Below are positions 41,799 to 51,012 of a stretch of DNA of 64,000 bases, one piece after another. Source of the DNA: Ewingella sp963519305. Its GTDB lineage: Bacteria; Pseudomonadota; Gammaproteobacteria; Enterobacterales; Enterobacteriaceae. The notes beneath the pieces are model-generated. The model was given only the letters and a program-made list of their open reading frames with translations. It had not been told where the DNA came from and made no database searches. The position numbers were made by a program, and so were the translations under genes. Where the stretch lies: positions 115,815 to 179,814 of the forward strand of contig CAUQMS010000007.1 in assembly GCA_963519305.1 (NCBI GenBank), given 5' to 3'. Every line of letters starts with the position of its first letter. The stretch's first letter is position 1.

Positions 41799-42667
41799 CA
41801 GGCTTTTTCCCCGAACAGCAGCGCCCACCAGCCATCAATAGTCGGCGTTTTGGCCAGCGCAACAAAGTCAATGTCGGCGCGAATTTTCCGCCAGCGGGTC
41901 GCCAGTGCCATGATACGCACCGAGTCCAGACCGTAGTCGATCAGGTTTTCATCGTCGGTGATATCGTCGCTGTCATCATCGAGTAGCGGCAAAATCAGCG
42001 CACGTAATTCGGCCTTACTCGCGATCCCCTGAGCGGCATTTTCAGGCAACAGCTCTGCCGTCGTCACCACCCGTCCACAGCGCCCGGCGGTATAACGCAG
42101 CGCCATCAGGTGCTCGTCGCGGGAGAAATCGGCCAGACCGTCGGCCACCATAAAGGGCTGAATATTGCGCATAAACGCGTCGATAGCGGTGGTCAGACAG
42201 CCGATGTGTGCGTACACCCCGCAGATGATCAGCTGGTCGCGGCCGGTTTCCTGCAAAATGTCCTGCAACGGCGAGCGGTGAAACGCGCTGTAGCGCCACT
42301 TCACCAGCACCTGATCGTCGGCATCCGGTGCCAGTGCATCCACCACCGCCTGCTGATCCGGATGTTTATTCAGGCCCGGCCCCCACATGTCGTTGAGCAG
42401 TGCGCGGTCTTCATCACTCTGGTTATTCGGCTGCGCGGTGTAAAACACCGGGATACCGACTGATTTACAGTAACGGCGCAGGGCGGCGATGTTCTCCACC
42501 ACCTGCTGAATCAGCGGGCTGTCCTCGCCCCAGAAATTCAGGAAGTATTTCTGCATATCGTGGATCAGCAACGCCGCGCGCTGCGGCTCAACCGCCCAGC
42601 TGACTTTATTGGCAGGCAGTTCACTCACCGCAGGCAGTGCGTAGGATTCGAGTTTTGGAATGGCCAT
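41798..42667 (-). CDS. entB: Isochorismatase / aryl carrier protein EntB
   Basis: A 289-residue bifunctional protein. The N-terminal isochorismatase (about 1-210) has the catalytic Asp in ALLIHDMQKYFLNF and the CGVYAHIGCLTTAIDAFMRN block; the C-terminal aryl carrier domain has LIDYGLDSVRIMAL with the Ser that receives phosphopantetheine from EntD. It hydrolyses isochorismate and then carries the activated aryl group to EntF. It is coupled to entE upstream (3-base gap) and entA downstream (overlap). Confidence 0.96.
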   Translation of the reverse strand: MAIPKLESYALPAVSELPANKVSWAVEPQRAALLIHDMQKYFLNFWGEDSPLIQQVVENIAALRRYCKSVGIPVFYTAQPNNQSDEDRALLNDMWGPGLNKHPDQQAVVDALAPDADDQVLVKWRYSAFHRSPLQDILQETGRDQLIICGVYAHIGCLTTAIDAFMRNIQPFMVADGLADFSRDEHLMALRYTAGRCGRVVTTAELLPENAAQGIASKAELRALILPLLDDDSDDITDDENLIDYGLDSVRIMALATRWRKIRADIDFVALAKTPTIDGWWALLFGEKA

Positions 42668-42670
42668 GAA

Positions 42671-44317
42671 TTATTCTCCCTGAGACTCAGTCTGTTCTTG
42701 TGAATTTAACTGTTCTTGTAAAATGAGCTGTTCGCGTAAAAGCTTCTTATCGACTTTGCCGACCGGCGTCAGCGGCAGCAGATCCACGCGCACGAAACGG
42801 TCGGGCAGTTTGAACTCCGCCACGCCGAGCTCGCGCAGGTGGCGGCGCAGCTGGACAGGTTTGAAGGCGCTGTGAGTGACTACAAACGCGCAGCTTTTCT
42901 CTCCCATTAAGCTGTCGGGCATCGACACCAGCGCGGCGTTAATGACGCCAGGGTGACGCAGCAGCAGGTTCTCAATCTCTTCCGCCGCGATCTTCTCGCC
43001 ACCGCGGTTAATCTGATCTTTCAGCCGCCCCTGTACCTGCACATAGCCATCTTCGGTTAACGAAATCAGGTCACCGGAGCAGTAAAAACCCTGTTCGTCG
43101 AAGGCGCTGGCGTTGTGTTCCGGGCTGAGGTAGTAGCCACGGAAGGTATAAGGGCCGCGCGTCATCAGGCGGCCGGTCTCGCCAACGGGGAGCGGATCAC
43201 CCTGCTCGTCGGCCACCCAGAGTTCATCATCCGGGGACATCGGCGTGCCCTGAGTGGTGAGAATGTGCCGCTCGTCGTCATCCAGCAGCGTGTAGTTCAC
43301 CAGCCCTTCTGCCATGCCAAATACCTGCTGTAACTGACAGCCGATCTCAGCCGGAATGCGTGCCGCCAGCGTCTCGCCCAGTTTTGCGCCACCGACCTGC
43401 AACAGTTGCAAACTGTCGAGAGACGGATGCCCTTCCCACTCACTCATGGCCTGCAACCACAGCGTCACCGCCGGAGGCACCAGCGCCGTGACCGTAATCG
43501 CATGCTGCTCAATCAGCGGGAAACAGACTTGCGCGCTGGGGTCCGCCGCCAGAATCACCTGACCGCCGCAATAAAACACGCCGAGCGCACCGGGGGAGCT
43601 CATCGGATAGTTATGGGCAATGGGCAAGGCGCACAGATAGCGGGTCTGCGGGTCAAACCGGCAAATCTCGACGCTGCGCCGGATGCTGTAGTAGTAGTCG
43701 TTATGGGTGCGCGGGATAAGCTTTGGCGTACCGGTGCTGCCGCCGGAGAGCTGGAAAAAAGCCACTTCGTCTGCCGGGGTGGGTGCGGCGCTGAAATCGC
43801 CGGCGTCCTCTTCCATCCAGGCCGCCAGCGAATGTTCTTCATCAGGCGCATTGCGCAGCGCCATCACCCGCAGCGAAGGGTGCTGCTCTACGAAGGCGTC
43901 CAAAAATACGTTGTCCGTAAACAGCGCGTGATGGGCGTCGGCAATCAGCAGCGCGGGTTGGATTTGTGCCGCATAAGCGTTCAGTTCGCTGCGCTGATGG
44001 CTAAACAGCGCATTCACCGGCACTACGCCGATTTTCAGCAGCGCGAAAAACACCACGTAAAATTCGGTCACGTTGCCAAGCTGCACCAGTGCGGTATCGC
44101 CGGACTTCAGCCCGCGTCGTTGCAGTGCGGCAGCCAGACGGTCTGACTGCGCGGCCAGCTGGCGGTAACTGAGGGAGGAAATGGCGTCGGTAATGGCAGC
44201 AGCGTCGCTGCCCGCCTGTCGCTGTAAAATATCGGTCAGCGGCAGATCCAGCCAGTAACCGCGCTCGCGGTAGCGCTGCGCCAAATCGTCCGGCCAGCGG
44301 GTAAATGCAATAGTCAT
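42671..44317 (-). CDS. entE: 2,3-dihydroxybenzoate-AMP ligase EntE
   Basis: A 548-residue adenylating enzyme: LSGGSTGTPKLIPRTHNDY (P-loop), YSSGDLISLTEDGYVQVQGR and the catalytic Lys in LLPLTPVGKVDKK near the C-terminus. It activates 2,3-dihydroxybenzoate with ATP and loads it on EntB. ATG 44317 (MTIAFTRWPDDLAQRY) is chosen over a TTG four codons upstream; GGAA precedes it. It lies 15 bases after the entC stop. Confidence 0.95.
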   Translation of the reverse strand: MTIAFTRWPDDLAQRYRERGYWLDLPLTDILQRQAGSDAAAITDAISSLSYRQLAAQSDRLAAALQRRGLKSGDTALVQLGNVTEFYVVFFALLKIGVVPVNALFSHQRSELNAYAAQIQPALLIADAHHALFTDNVFLDAFVEQHPSLRVMALRNAPDEEHSLAAWMEEDAGDFSAAPTPADEVAFFQLSGGSTGTPKLIPRTHNDYYYSIRRSVEICRFDPQTRYLCALPIAHNYPMSSPGALGVFYCGGQVILAADPSAQVCFPLIEQHAITVTALVPPAVTLWLQAMSEWEGHPSLDSLQLLQVGGAKLGETLAARIPAEIGCQLQQVFGMAEGLVNYTLLDDDERHILTTQGTPMSPDDELWVADEQGDPLPVGETGRLMTRGPYTFRGYYLSPEHNASAFDEQGFYCSGDLISLTEDGYVQVQGRLKDQINRGGEKIAAEEIENLLLRHPGVINAALVSMPDSLMGEKSCAFVVTHSAFKPVQLRRHLRELGVAEFKLPDRFVRVDLLPLTPVGKVDKKLLREQLILQEQLNSQEQTESQGE

Positions 44318-44332
44318 AGTGAGTTCCAAAAA

Positions 44333-45535
44333 TCAGTTGAGGCCAAACGCGCGCATCATGGTGCTGAGCTTGGTGCCGGTCTCCGCCCATTCCGATTCAG
44401 GCGTGGAATCCGGCACGATGCCTGCACCGGCAAACAGCCGGACGTGGCTGGCATTCACCGTGCCGCAGCGGATAGTGACCACCCACTCGCCATTGCCTTC
44501 GGCATCACACCAGCCAACAATGCCGCCAAACAGGCCACGGTCGAAGGGTTCGAGTTGGGAAATCAGCTCACGGGCAGCAGCCGTTGGCGTACCGCACAGT
44601 GCCGGAGTCGGGTGTAACAGGCAGGCCAGCGAAAGCGCGTTTTCAGCGCTGTCTGCTACGTCGCCGTCAATGGGCGAAGCCAGATGCCAGAGCGTCGGTG
44701 TGCTAAGCAGTTCAGGTTGTGACGGGATATGCAGATGGGAGCAGCGCGGGGCTAGTACTTCACGCATGCCGTCGGTGACGATGTGATGTTCATAGGCATC
44801 TTTTGCAGATACCCGCAGGGCGCTTTTAGCGGCGTCATCCCGCACCGGGTCACTGCTGCGTCTGGCGGAACCGGCCAGCGGATTGGAGTGAAAATGGTTG
44901 CCGAGTTTTCGCAGCAGAAGTTCCGGGCTGGCACCCAGCAGCGCGCCTTTTTCCAGCGGCACATGGAAGTGATAACCGCCGGGGTTTTGGTCAATCATGC
45001 GCGCCATCAGCGCGGCCTGATCGACCGGCTGGCGGGTTTCTATCTCCAGCAGGCGCGACAACACGACTTTGCGCAGCGCCCCCCAGGAGGTAGCTTCAAC
45101 CGCGGAAGAGACCATCTGCATAAATTCAGGCTGCGCGGGATGTTCGGTTTTGCGCGTCACTTCCGGTAAATCATTTTCTACAGCCTGCGCGTTATCGAGA
45201 AACGCCTGCCGCTCAAACCACTGCACTTCTTTGGGAACAAAAAGCGCCGAGGGTTGCTGCGTATCGAAGGGAATAGCACCGCAGAGGATCGGGTGGGCAA
45301 TACCTGCGTCGCGTGCCTGGCTAAACGCCTGTTGCACCGCTTGCTGGAAATCACCGCTGAGCACTTCGCCGCCAGCCGCTGGCAGAGTGAGCCTGGTAAA
45401 GCAGCCCTGCGCAGACAGACTTCGAAAAGGAGAAGTGAAGAAAAAACCGTTGGTGGGCGATATCTCAGCCACATTTTCTACACGGTTTTTAACCTGTTTA
45501 TCCGTCTGCCCTGCTCCGCTCGCTAGCGTATCCAT
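44333..45535 (-). CDS. entC: Isochorismate synthase EntC
   Basis: A 400-residue chorismate-binding enzyme: ALRKVVLSRLLEI, GGYHFHVPLEKGALLGASPE, NPLAGSARRS, HLASPIDGDV and HPTPALCGTP with GIVGWCDAEGNGEWVVTIRC. It converts chorismate to isochorismate, the first committed step. ATG 45533-45535 is supported by AGGAG 7 bases upstream; the open frame extends further into the promoter region. A Fur-like box is 20-50 bases upstream, shared with the divergent fepB. Confidence 0.95.
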   Translation of the reverse strand: MDTLASGAGQTDKQVKNRVENVAEISPTNGFFFTSPFRSLSAQGCFTRLTLPAAGGEVLSGDFQQAVQQAFSQARDAGIAHPILCGAIPFDTQQPSALFVPKEVQWFERQAFLDNAQAVENDLPEVTRKTEHPAQPEFMQMVSSAVEATSWGALRKVVLSRLLEIETRQPVDQAALMARMIDQNPGGYHFHVPLEKGALLGASPELLLRKLGNHFHSNPLAGSARRSSDPVRDDAAKSALRVSAKDAYEHHIVTDGMREVLAPRCSHLHIPSQPELLSTPTLWHLASPIDGDVADSAENALSLACLLHPTPALCGTPTAAARELISQLEPFDRGLFGGIVGWCDAEGNGEWVVTIRCGTVNASHVRLFAGAGIVPDSTPESEWAETGTKLSTMMRAFGLN

Positions 45536-45557
45536 CAGTCTACTCCTGTTAATAAAA

Positions 45558-45586
45558 TGATAATGAATATAATAACGATTATCATT
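45558..45586. promoter_or_regulatory. Fur boxes between entC and fepB
   Basis: Overlapping Fur motifs: TGATAATGAATATAATAA and ATAACGATTATCATT. They sit between the divergent entC (start 45535) and fepB (about 45725) and should repress both when iron is sufficient. Confidence 0.82.
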
Positions 45587-45724
45587 TGCATCTGATGGCG
45601 GTAAACTACTCGACGATTTTACGTGTGTCAATAATCGTAAACTGAAGCCTTGTGCTTTTATCACCAAAACAGAAGGCTCAAACTCACTGATAAAGTGAGA
45701 ATTTTCAGCACGCTATACTTGAGG

Positions 45725-46702
45725 ATGTCGAAAGTGAACAACACCCTGATCCAACGTCTGGCCCTCGCGGGCGGGATTTTCGTAATGCTGACTCACACCA
45801 GTCTGGCCACTGAAACCGGCTGGCCGCGCGAGATCCCAAGCGCCCACGGCAGCATTACGTTGGCGCATGCGCCAGAGCGGATTGTCTCCACCAGCGTCAC
45901 GGTTACCGGTACCCTGCTGGCAATCGATGCGCCGGTCATTGCCAGCGGTGCGACCAGCCCCAACAGCCGGATTGCCGATGCGCAGGGCTTTTTCCGCCAG
46001 TGGGGCAAGCTTGCCGCTGAGCGCAAAGTGCAGCGGTTGTATATCGGCGAACCCAACGCTGAGGCCATCGCCGGGGAAGCACCGGATTTGATCATTATCT
46101 CGGCCACCGGCGGGGATTCCGCGCTGAAACTGTACGACCAGCTTTCAGCCATCGCGCCGGTATTAGTCGTCAACTACGACGATAAAAGCTGGCAGGATCT
46201 GGCGCTGCAATTGGGCGTCGCCACCGGCCATGAAGCGCAGGCCAATGCCGCCGTGCAGCAGTTTGATGAGCGGGTGAAAAAGCTTAAAAGTGAGCTGAAA
46301 CTCCCCGCACAGCCGGTTTCCGCGCTGGTCTACCGCCCTGACGGCAAGGCAGCCAATCTGTGGACTGCCGCTTCACCGCAGGGACAATTGCTGCACGAGC
46401 TGGGGTTCACCCTCGCCACCACGCCGGACAGTGTGCACGGCGGCCAGAGCCAGGGCGTGCGCAAAGACATCGTGCAACTGGCCGGTGAAAACATGGCCGA
46501 AGGGCTTAACGGCCAGACGCTGCTGCTGTTTTCCGGTGATGACAGCGACAGCCAGCGGCTGATGGACAACCGCTTTCTGACCCACCTTCCGGCGGTGCAG
46601 GATAAGCAGGTTTATTCGCTCGGCAATGACACCTTCCGCCTGGATTACTACAGCGCCAGCAACCTGCTGACGCGGCTGGAAACGCTGTTTACTTCTCACT
46701 GA
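45725..46702 (+). CDS. fepB: Ferric-enterobactin periplasmic binding protein FepB
   Basis: A 325-residue exported binding protein: signal MSKVNNTLIQRLALAGGIF to about THTSLA, then the class III binding fold with PERIVSTSVTVTGTLLAIDA and YIGEPNAEAIAGEAPDLIII. It delivers ferric enterobactin from FepA to FepDGC. ATG 45725 is used; GTG 45734 with GAGG 9 bases upstream is an alternative that also yields a signal peptide. The 3' end overlaps entS on the other strand by 14 bases. Confidence 0.93.
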   Translation: MSKVNNTLIQRLALAGGIFVMLTHTSLATETGWPREIPSAHGSITLAHAPERIVSTSVTVTGTLLAIDAPVIASGATSPNSRIADAQGFFRQWGKLAAERKVQRLYIGEPNAEAIAGEAPDLIIISATGGDSALKLYDQLSAIAPVLVVNYDDKSWQDLALQLGVATGHEAQANAAVQQFDERVKKLKSELKLPAQPVSALVYRPDGKAANLWTAASPQGQLLHELGFTLATTPDSVHGGQSQGVRKDIVQLAGENMAEGLNGQTLLLFSGDDSDSQRLMDNRFLTHLPAVQDKQVYSLGNDTFRLDYYSASNLLTRLETLFTSH

Positions 46703-47957
46703 CCGCGCGGGCGGGCATAGGCTGAGCCTGTTGCCCGCCGGTAACGGTATGCCGTAACGCCCGCATCGCAAACGCCAGCACCACGCCAAGCACCGCCGCC
46801 GTAAAGCCGAAGCTCGCCGAGGTCATCGCCGGTAACATCACCGAGCCCATGGCACCGAGCAGCAGCGCGCCGATGGCATCTCCCGTCACGTTTTGCGCCG
46901 TCCACAGGCCGTTAATCCTGCCGAGGAAATCATCCGGCGTCAGGTTCTGAATCAGAGCATATTGCAGCAACGCATTGATGGCGCTGAGATAACCGAAAAC
47001 CACCAGGAAGGCTAAACCGAGGCCAAACCACGGCATCAGGCTGAACAGGCCGATGGCGACAAATGCGCCGATGGCGGTCATCAGCAGCATCCAGCCCGGT
47101 CGCGCCACATTCGCCACTCGTCCGCTGGTCAGCGCGCCGACGGCGGCCCCGAGCGGCACGGCGGCGTACATCAGCCCCAGTTCAGAGGCGCTGACCTGCC
47201 AGATGCCTGACAGCGCCGGGTAAAGCACGCGCACCGCGCTCGCCATGGTCAGCAGTGCGCCCACCAGTGCCACCATGCCAATGACCCGGTTCTGCAACAG
47301 AAAGGCGAAACCGGAGATCAACGCCCGCAGCGGATGCTCACGCTTTTGCACCGGCGGCGCGAGCTGCGGCAACTTCAGCAGCGGGATGAGCGTCAGGCCA
47401 GTGCCAAGTGCCGCCAGAGCGTAGTTCCACACCACGCCACCGCTGGCGATCACCAGCCCGCCGATGGCCGGTGAGAGAATCGACCCGAACCGCACGGTGA
47501 GCATACTGATGGCCCCGGCCTGCACCAGATTTTCGCGTCCGACAATCGCGGGCGTTGCCGCCAGCAGCGCCGTGACTCCGACCGCACCGAAGAAACCGTC
47601 CCACACCGCCAGCAGGTAGATTAGCGTCAGCGAAGGCGCAGGCAGTGCGGCATTGATGCATAACCCGATAAACCCGAGGCCGCAGGTGCTGCGTGCAAAC
47701 AGGATCAGGCGGCGGCGCTCGTAGCGGTCCGCCATGACGCCGCCCATCAGCAGGCCGATAAACATGCCGCTGCCCGCCAGCGTAACCGACAGCCCCACCA
47801 GCAGGGTTGAACCGGTCATGGACTGAATCTGCACCGGCACGGCAATGCCGAGCAGACCGAGTGCCAGAATGGAAATAAAGCGGGCACAGAAGACGGCACG
47901 GAAAGTCGCGTGGGTTTTCAGCAGGGAAAAGTCGAGCAAAATCGAAGGTTTATTCAT
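46689..47957 (-). CDS. entS: Enterobactin exporter EntS (MFS)
   Basis: A 422-residue major-facilitator protein with the EntS-specific start NKPSILLDFSLLKTHATFRA, ARFISILALGLLGIAVPVQI and ADRYERRRLILFAR. It exports enterobactin across the inner membrane. ATG 47957 is chosen because it matches E. coli EntS; the frame is open to 48020 but lacks support. A Fur box about 90 bases upstream is shared with the divergent fepD. Confidence 0.93.
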   Translation of the reverse strand: MNKPSILLDFSLLKTHATFRAVFCARFISILALGLLGIAVPVQIQSMTGSTLLVGLSVTLAGSGMFIGLLMGGVMADRYERRRLILFARSTCGLGFIGLCINAALPAPSLTLIYLLAVWDGFFGAVGVTALLAATPAIVGRENLVQAGAISMLTVRFGSILSPAIGGLVIASGGVVWNYALAALGTGLTLIPLLKLPQLAPPVQKREHPLRALISGFAFLLQNRVIGMVALVGALLTMASAVRVLYPALSGIWQVSASELGLMYAAVPLGAAVGALTSGRVANVARPGWMLLMTAIGAFVAIGLFSLMPWFGLGLAFLVVFGYLSAINALLQYALIQNLTPDDFLGRINGLWTAQNVTGDAIGALLLGAMGSVMLPAMTSASFGFTAAVLGVVLAFAMRALRHTVTGGQQAQPMPARAVSEK

Positions 47958-48042
47958 TATCAACGTGTCGCATATAGGTAAAAGGCACAGTAAAAGTAGT
48001 GCTATAGCAAGATAACTCATGCTACCATAGCCAAACGCAATA

Positions 48043-48064
48043 GATAATGATAATAAATATCATT
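48043..48064. promoter_or_regulatory. Fur box, entS / fepD
   Basis: GATAATGATAAT followed by AAATATCATT: a strong Fur match between divergent entS and fepD. Confidence 0.85.
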
Positions 48065-48092
48065 AAGATTAACTTTGGTGTATTTACTTCTT

Positions 48093-49163
48093 ATGTCACG
48101 GCCTCTTACGCAACCCTCCCCCGCGCTTTCCCCCACGGAAAAGCCGCTGCAACGTACAACTTCACAGACATGGCTGCGACGTTCGCTCTTCATGTTGCTG
48201 GCGGTGGCTGTGCTGGTGCTGGTTATTTTTCTTAGCCTCTCAGTGGGCGCAAAACCGATCCCGCTGCACACCGTGACTGCCGCCTTGCAGGGACAGTGTG
48301 CCCTGCCCGACTGCGTGATTATTCGCGATGCGCGCTTACCACGCACGCTGGCCGGGCTGCTGGCAGGCGTGGCGCTGGGGCTTTCCGGTGCACTGATGCA
48401 GATCCTCACCCGCAATCCGCTGGCTGACCCCGGCATTCTTGGCGTTAACGCCGGTGCAGGGTTTGCCGTGGTGCTCGGCATCACCTTTTTCGGCGCTGCC
48501 GATGTCAGCCAGTATCTGTGGTTTGCCTTCGCCGGTGCGCTGGTGGCGACACTGATAGTGGCGCTGATCGGCGCAATCGGCGGCGGAAAGGTCAGCCCGA
48601 TCCGCCTGACACTGGCCGGTGTGGCGCTAGGCGCGGTGCTGGAGGGCTTCTCATCAGGCCTGTCACTACTCAATCCGCTGGTGTTTGATCAGCTACGTTT
48701 CTGGCAGGCCGGCTCGCTGGATATCCGCAGCATGGAAGTGATCCGCGTGGTGACATTGCCTGTTGCCAGCGGTGCGCTGCTTGCGCTCTTAATGACCCGC
48801 GCCCTGAATAATCTCAGCATGGGAAGCGATCTGGCTACCGCGCTCGGCACCCGTATTGTCCCCACACAACTTTGCGGCCTGCTGGCCGTGACCCTGTTGT
48901 GCGGCAGCGCCACGGCAGCGGTGGGGCCGATAGCCTTTGTCGGGCTGATTATGCCGCACATCGCCCGTCATCTGGCCGGGTCGGATCCACGCTGGATGCT
49001 GCCATGGACGCTGGTCCTGACGCCCATTTTGCTGCTGACGGCCGACATCGCCGGGCGGCTGCTGGTGCCTGGCGAACTGCGCGTGTCCATCGTGACGGCG
49101 TTTATCGGCGCACCGGTGCTGATTATTCTGGTACGCAACCGCACCCTGATGAAGCGGAGCTAA
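48093..49163 (+). CDS. fepD: Ferric-enterobactin permease FepD
   Basis: A 356-residue FecCD-type permease subunit with about 9-10 membrane helices: RDARLPRTLAGLLAGVALGL, NPLADPGILGVNAGAGFAVV and GPIAFVGLIMPHIARHL. With FepG it forms the import channel. ATG 48093 gives MSRPLTQPSPALSPTEKPLQ, about 20 residues longer than E. coli FepD at the N-terminus. fepG begins 2 bases after its stop. Confidence 0.94.
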   Translation: MSRPLTQPSPALSPTEKPLQRTTSQTWLRRSLFMLLAVAVLVLVIFLSLSVGAKPIPLHTVTAALQGQCALPDCVIIRDARLPRTLAGLLAGVALGLSGALMQILTRNPLADPGILGVNAGAGFAVVLGITFFGAADVSQYLWFAFAGALVATLIVALIGAIGGGKVSPIRLTLAGVALGAVLEGFSSGLSLLNPLVFDQLRFWQAGSLDIRSMEVIRVVTLPVASGALLALLMTRALNNLSMGSDLATALGTRIVPTQLCGLLAVTLLCGSATAAVGPIAFVGLIMPHIARHLAGSDPRWMLPWTLVLTPILLLTADIAGRLLVPGELRVSIVTAFIGAPVLIILVRNRTLMKRS

Positions 49164-49165
49164 CG

Positions 49166-50194
49166 ATGACCACGATAACTTCCGTTACGCCCCGTTCGCG
49201 TCACTTCATACCTTTTTCGCGTCAGATGCTCACGATATTAACTCTTATCCTGCTGTGCGCCGTGCTGGCTGTCTATGGCCTCGGCAGCGGCACGCTGCCG
49301 CTCACGCCGTGGCAGGTGATCGACGCCCTGCGCGGCGAAGGGCCCCATAACCTGACGGTGATCGTCACCCAGTGGCGGCTGCCGCGAGTGGCGATGGCGC
49401 TGATTTTAGGGGCCGCACTGGCGGCCAGCGGGGCGATTTTTCAGTCGCTGATGCGTAATCCGCTTGGCAGTCCTGACGTGATTGGCTTCAATACCGGTGC
49501 CTACAGTGGCGTACTGGTGGCGATCGTGCAGTTTAACAGCACGATCCTCGGCATAACTTTTGGCGCGATGGCCGGCGGGCTGCTGACCGCCGCCGTGGTC
49601 TATCTGCTGGCCTGGCGCAACGGCATCGAAACCTTCCGCCTGATCATTGTCGGTATCGCCGTCCGTGCGCTGCTGGTGGCAGGCAATACGTGGCTGGTGA
49701 TTTCGGCCTCTCTTGAGTCGGCGCTGACCGCCGGCCTGTGGAGTGCAGGGTCGCTTAACGGTATCACCTGGGCCAAAAGCCTGCCCGTCGTTGGCCTGAT
49801 TATTCTGGCCTGGGGGCTGGCATTGCTGCTCTCGCGGCGGATGCATTTGCTGGAGATGGGCGATGATATGGCTCGCGCGCTGGGCGTGCCGGTCGAGCGC
49901 TCACGGCTGCTGCTGATGCTGGCAGGTGTCGCACTGACGGCGGCCGCCACCGCCGTGGCAGGGCCAATCTCCTTTATCGCGCTGGTGGCACCGCAGATTG
50001 CCCGCCGGTTGTGCGCGAATCAGTCGCAGCCGCTGCTGATTGCCGGTCTCACCGGCGCGCTGCTGCTGCTGGCCGCCGACGTCGCCACGCAACGTCTGTT
50101 CCTTCCCTACCAGCTGCCGGTTGGGGTGCTGACCGTGAGTCTCGGCGGCATTTACCTGATTGGATTATTAATTCGTGAGTCGCGCAGAAAATGA
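49166..50194 (+). CDS. fepG: Ferric-enterobactin permease FepG
   Basis: A 342-residue FecCD permease: WRLPRVAMALILGAALAASG, RNPLGSPDVIGFNTGAYSGV and GPISFIALVAPQIARRL. It partners FepD. GGAG lies 6 bases before ATG 49166. The stop overlaps the fepC start (ATGA). Confidence 0.95.
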   Translation: MTTITSVTPRSRHFIPFSRQMLTILTLILLCAVLAVYGLGSGTLPLTPWQVIDALRGEGPHNLTVIVTQWRLPRVAMALILGAALAASGAIFQSLMRNPLGSPDVIGFNTGAYSGVLVAIVQFNSTILGITFGAMAGGLLTAAVVYLLAWRNGIETFRLIIVGIAVRALLVAGNTWLVISASLESALTAGLWSAGSLNGITWAKSLPVVGLIILAWGLALLLSRRMHLLEMGDDMARALGVPVERSRLLLMLAGVALTAAATAVAGPISFIALVAPQIARRLCANQSQPLLIAGLTGALLLLAADVATQRLFLPYQLPVGVLTVSLGGIYLIGLLIRESRRK

Positions 50195-51009
50195 TGACAC
50201 CCACCCGCCATACCGCCCCGTTGCAGGGGGAAAACCTGACCCTGAGCTATGATAAGAAAGTGGTCATTGAGGGGCTGAACCTCGCTATTCCGCACGGCGA
50301 ACTGACGGTGATCATCGGCCCGAACGCTTGCGGAAAATCCACGCTGTTACGCACGCTCAGCCGCCTGATTTCGCCGCAGTCGGGCAGCGTGTTGCTCAAT
50401 GGCCGGCAGATCAGCGAGTACGCCACCAAAGAGGTGGCGCGCGAACTCGGGCTGCTGCCACAAAGCTCCGTCGCGCCCGGTGATATTCTGGTGGAGGATT
50501 TAGTCGGCCGCGGACGTTACCCGCATCAGCACCTGTTCAGTCGCTGGAGTGAGGCCGACCGGCAGGCGGTGGCGCAAGCCATGCAGGCGACCGGCATCAG
50601 CGAACTGGCGGACCGCGCCGTAGATACCCTTTCAGGCGGGCAGCGCCAGCGGGTGTGGATCGCCATGGTGCTGGCACAGCAAACGCCGCTGCTGCTGCTC
50701 GACGAGCCGACTACATGGCTGGACATCACCCATCAGATTGATTTACTAGAGTTGATGCAGGATCTGAACCGCAATCTGGGCCGCACGCTGGTGGTGGTTC
50801 TGCATGATCTGAACCATGCCTGCCGCTACGCCACGCACCTGATTGCCATGCGCGACGGCAAAATTGTCGCCGAAGGCCCGCCGTCAAAGATTGTCACGAC
50901 GACACTGATTGAAGAGGTGTTTGGGCTGCGTTGTATGATCATCGACGATCCGGTTTCGCATACGCCGCTGGTGGTGCCGCTGGGAAGAGAGCCTTCGCCA
51001 GCGGTCTGA
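50191..51009 (+). CDS. fepC: Ferric-enterobactin ABC ATPase FepC
   Basis: A 272-residue ABC ATPase: Walker A GPNACGKSTLLR, Q-loop LLPQSS, signature LSGGQRQRVWIAM, Walker B LLLLDEPTTWLD and H-switch VVLHDLNHACRYA. It powers import by FepDG. It ends 3 bases before the convergent entF stop. Confidence 0.96.
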   Translation: MMTPTRHTAPLQGENLTLSYDKKVVIEGLNLAIPHGELTVIIGPNACGKSTLLRTLSRLISPQSGSVLLNGRQISEYATKEVARELGLLPQSSVAPGDILVEDLVGRGRYPHQHLFSRWSEADRQAVAQAMQATGISELADRAVDTLSGGQRQRVWIAMVLAQQTPLLLLDEPTTWLDITHQIDLLELMQDLNRNLGRTLVVVLHDLNHACRYATHLIAMRDGKIVAEGPPSKIVTTTLIEEVFGLRCMIIDDPVSHTPLVVPLGREPSPAV

Positions 51010-51012
51010 ACA

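Noticed and set aside
47338..47661. Long minus-strand frame inside entS
   Set aside because: Frame shadow of a GC-rich transporter gene; the codon pattern follows entS.
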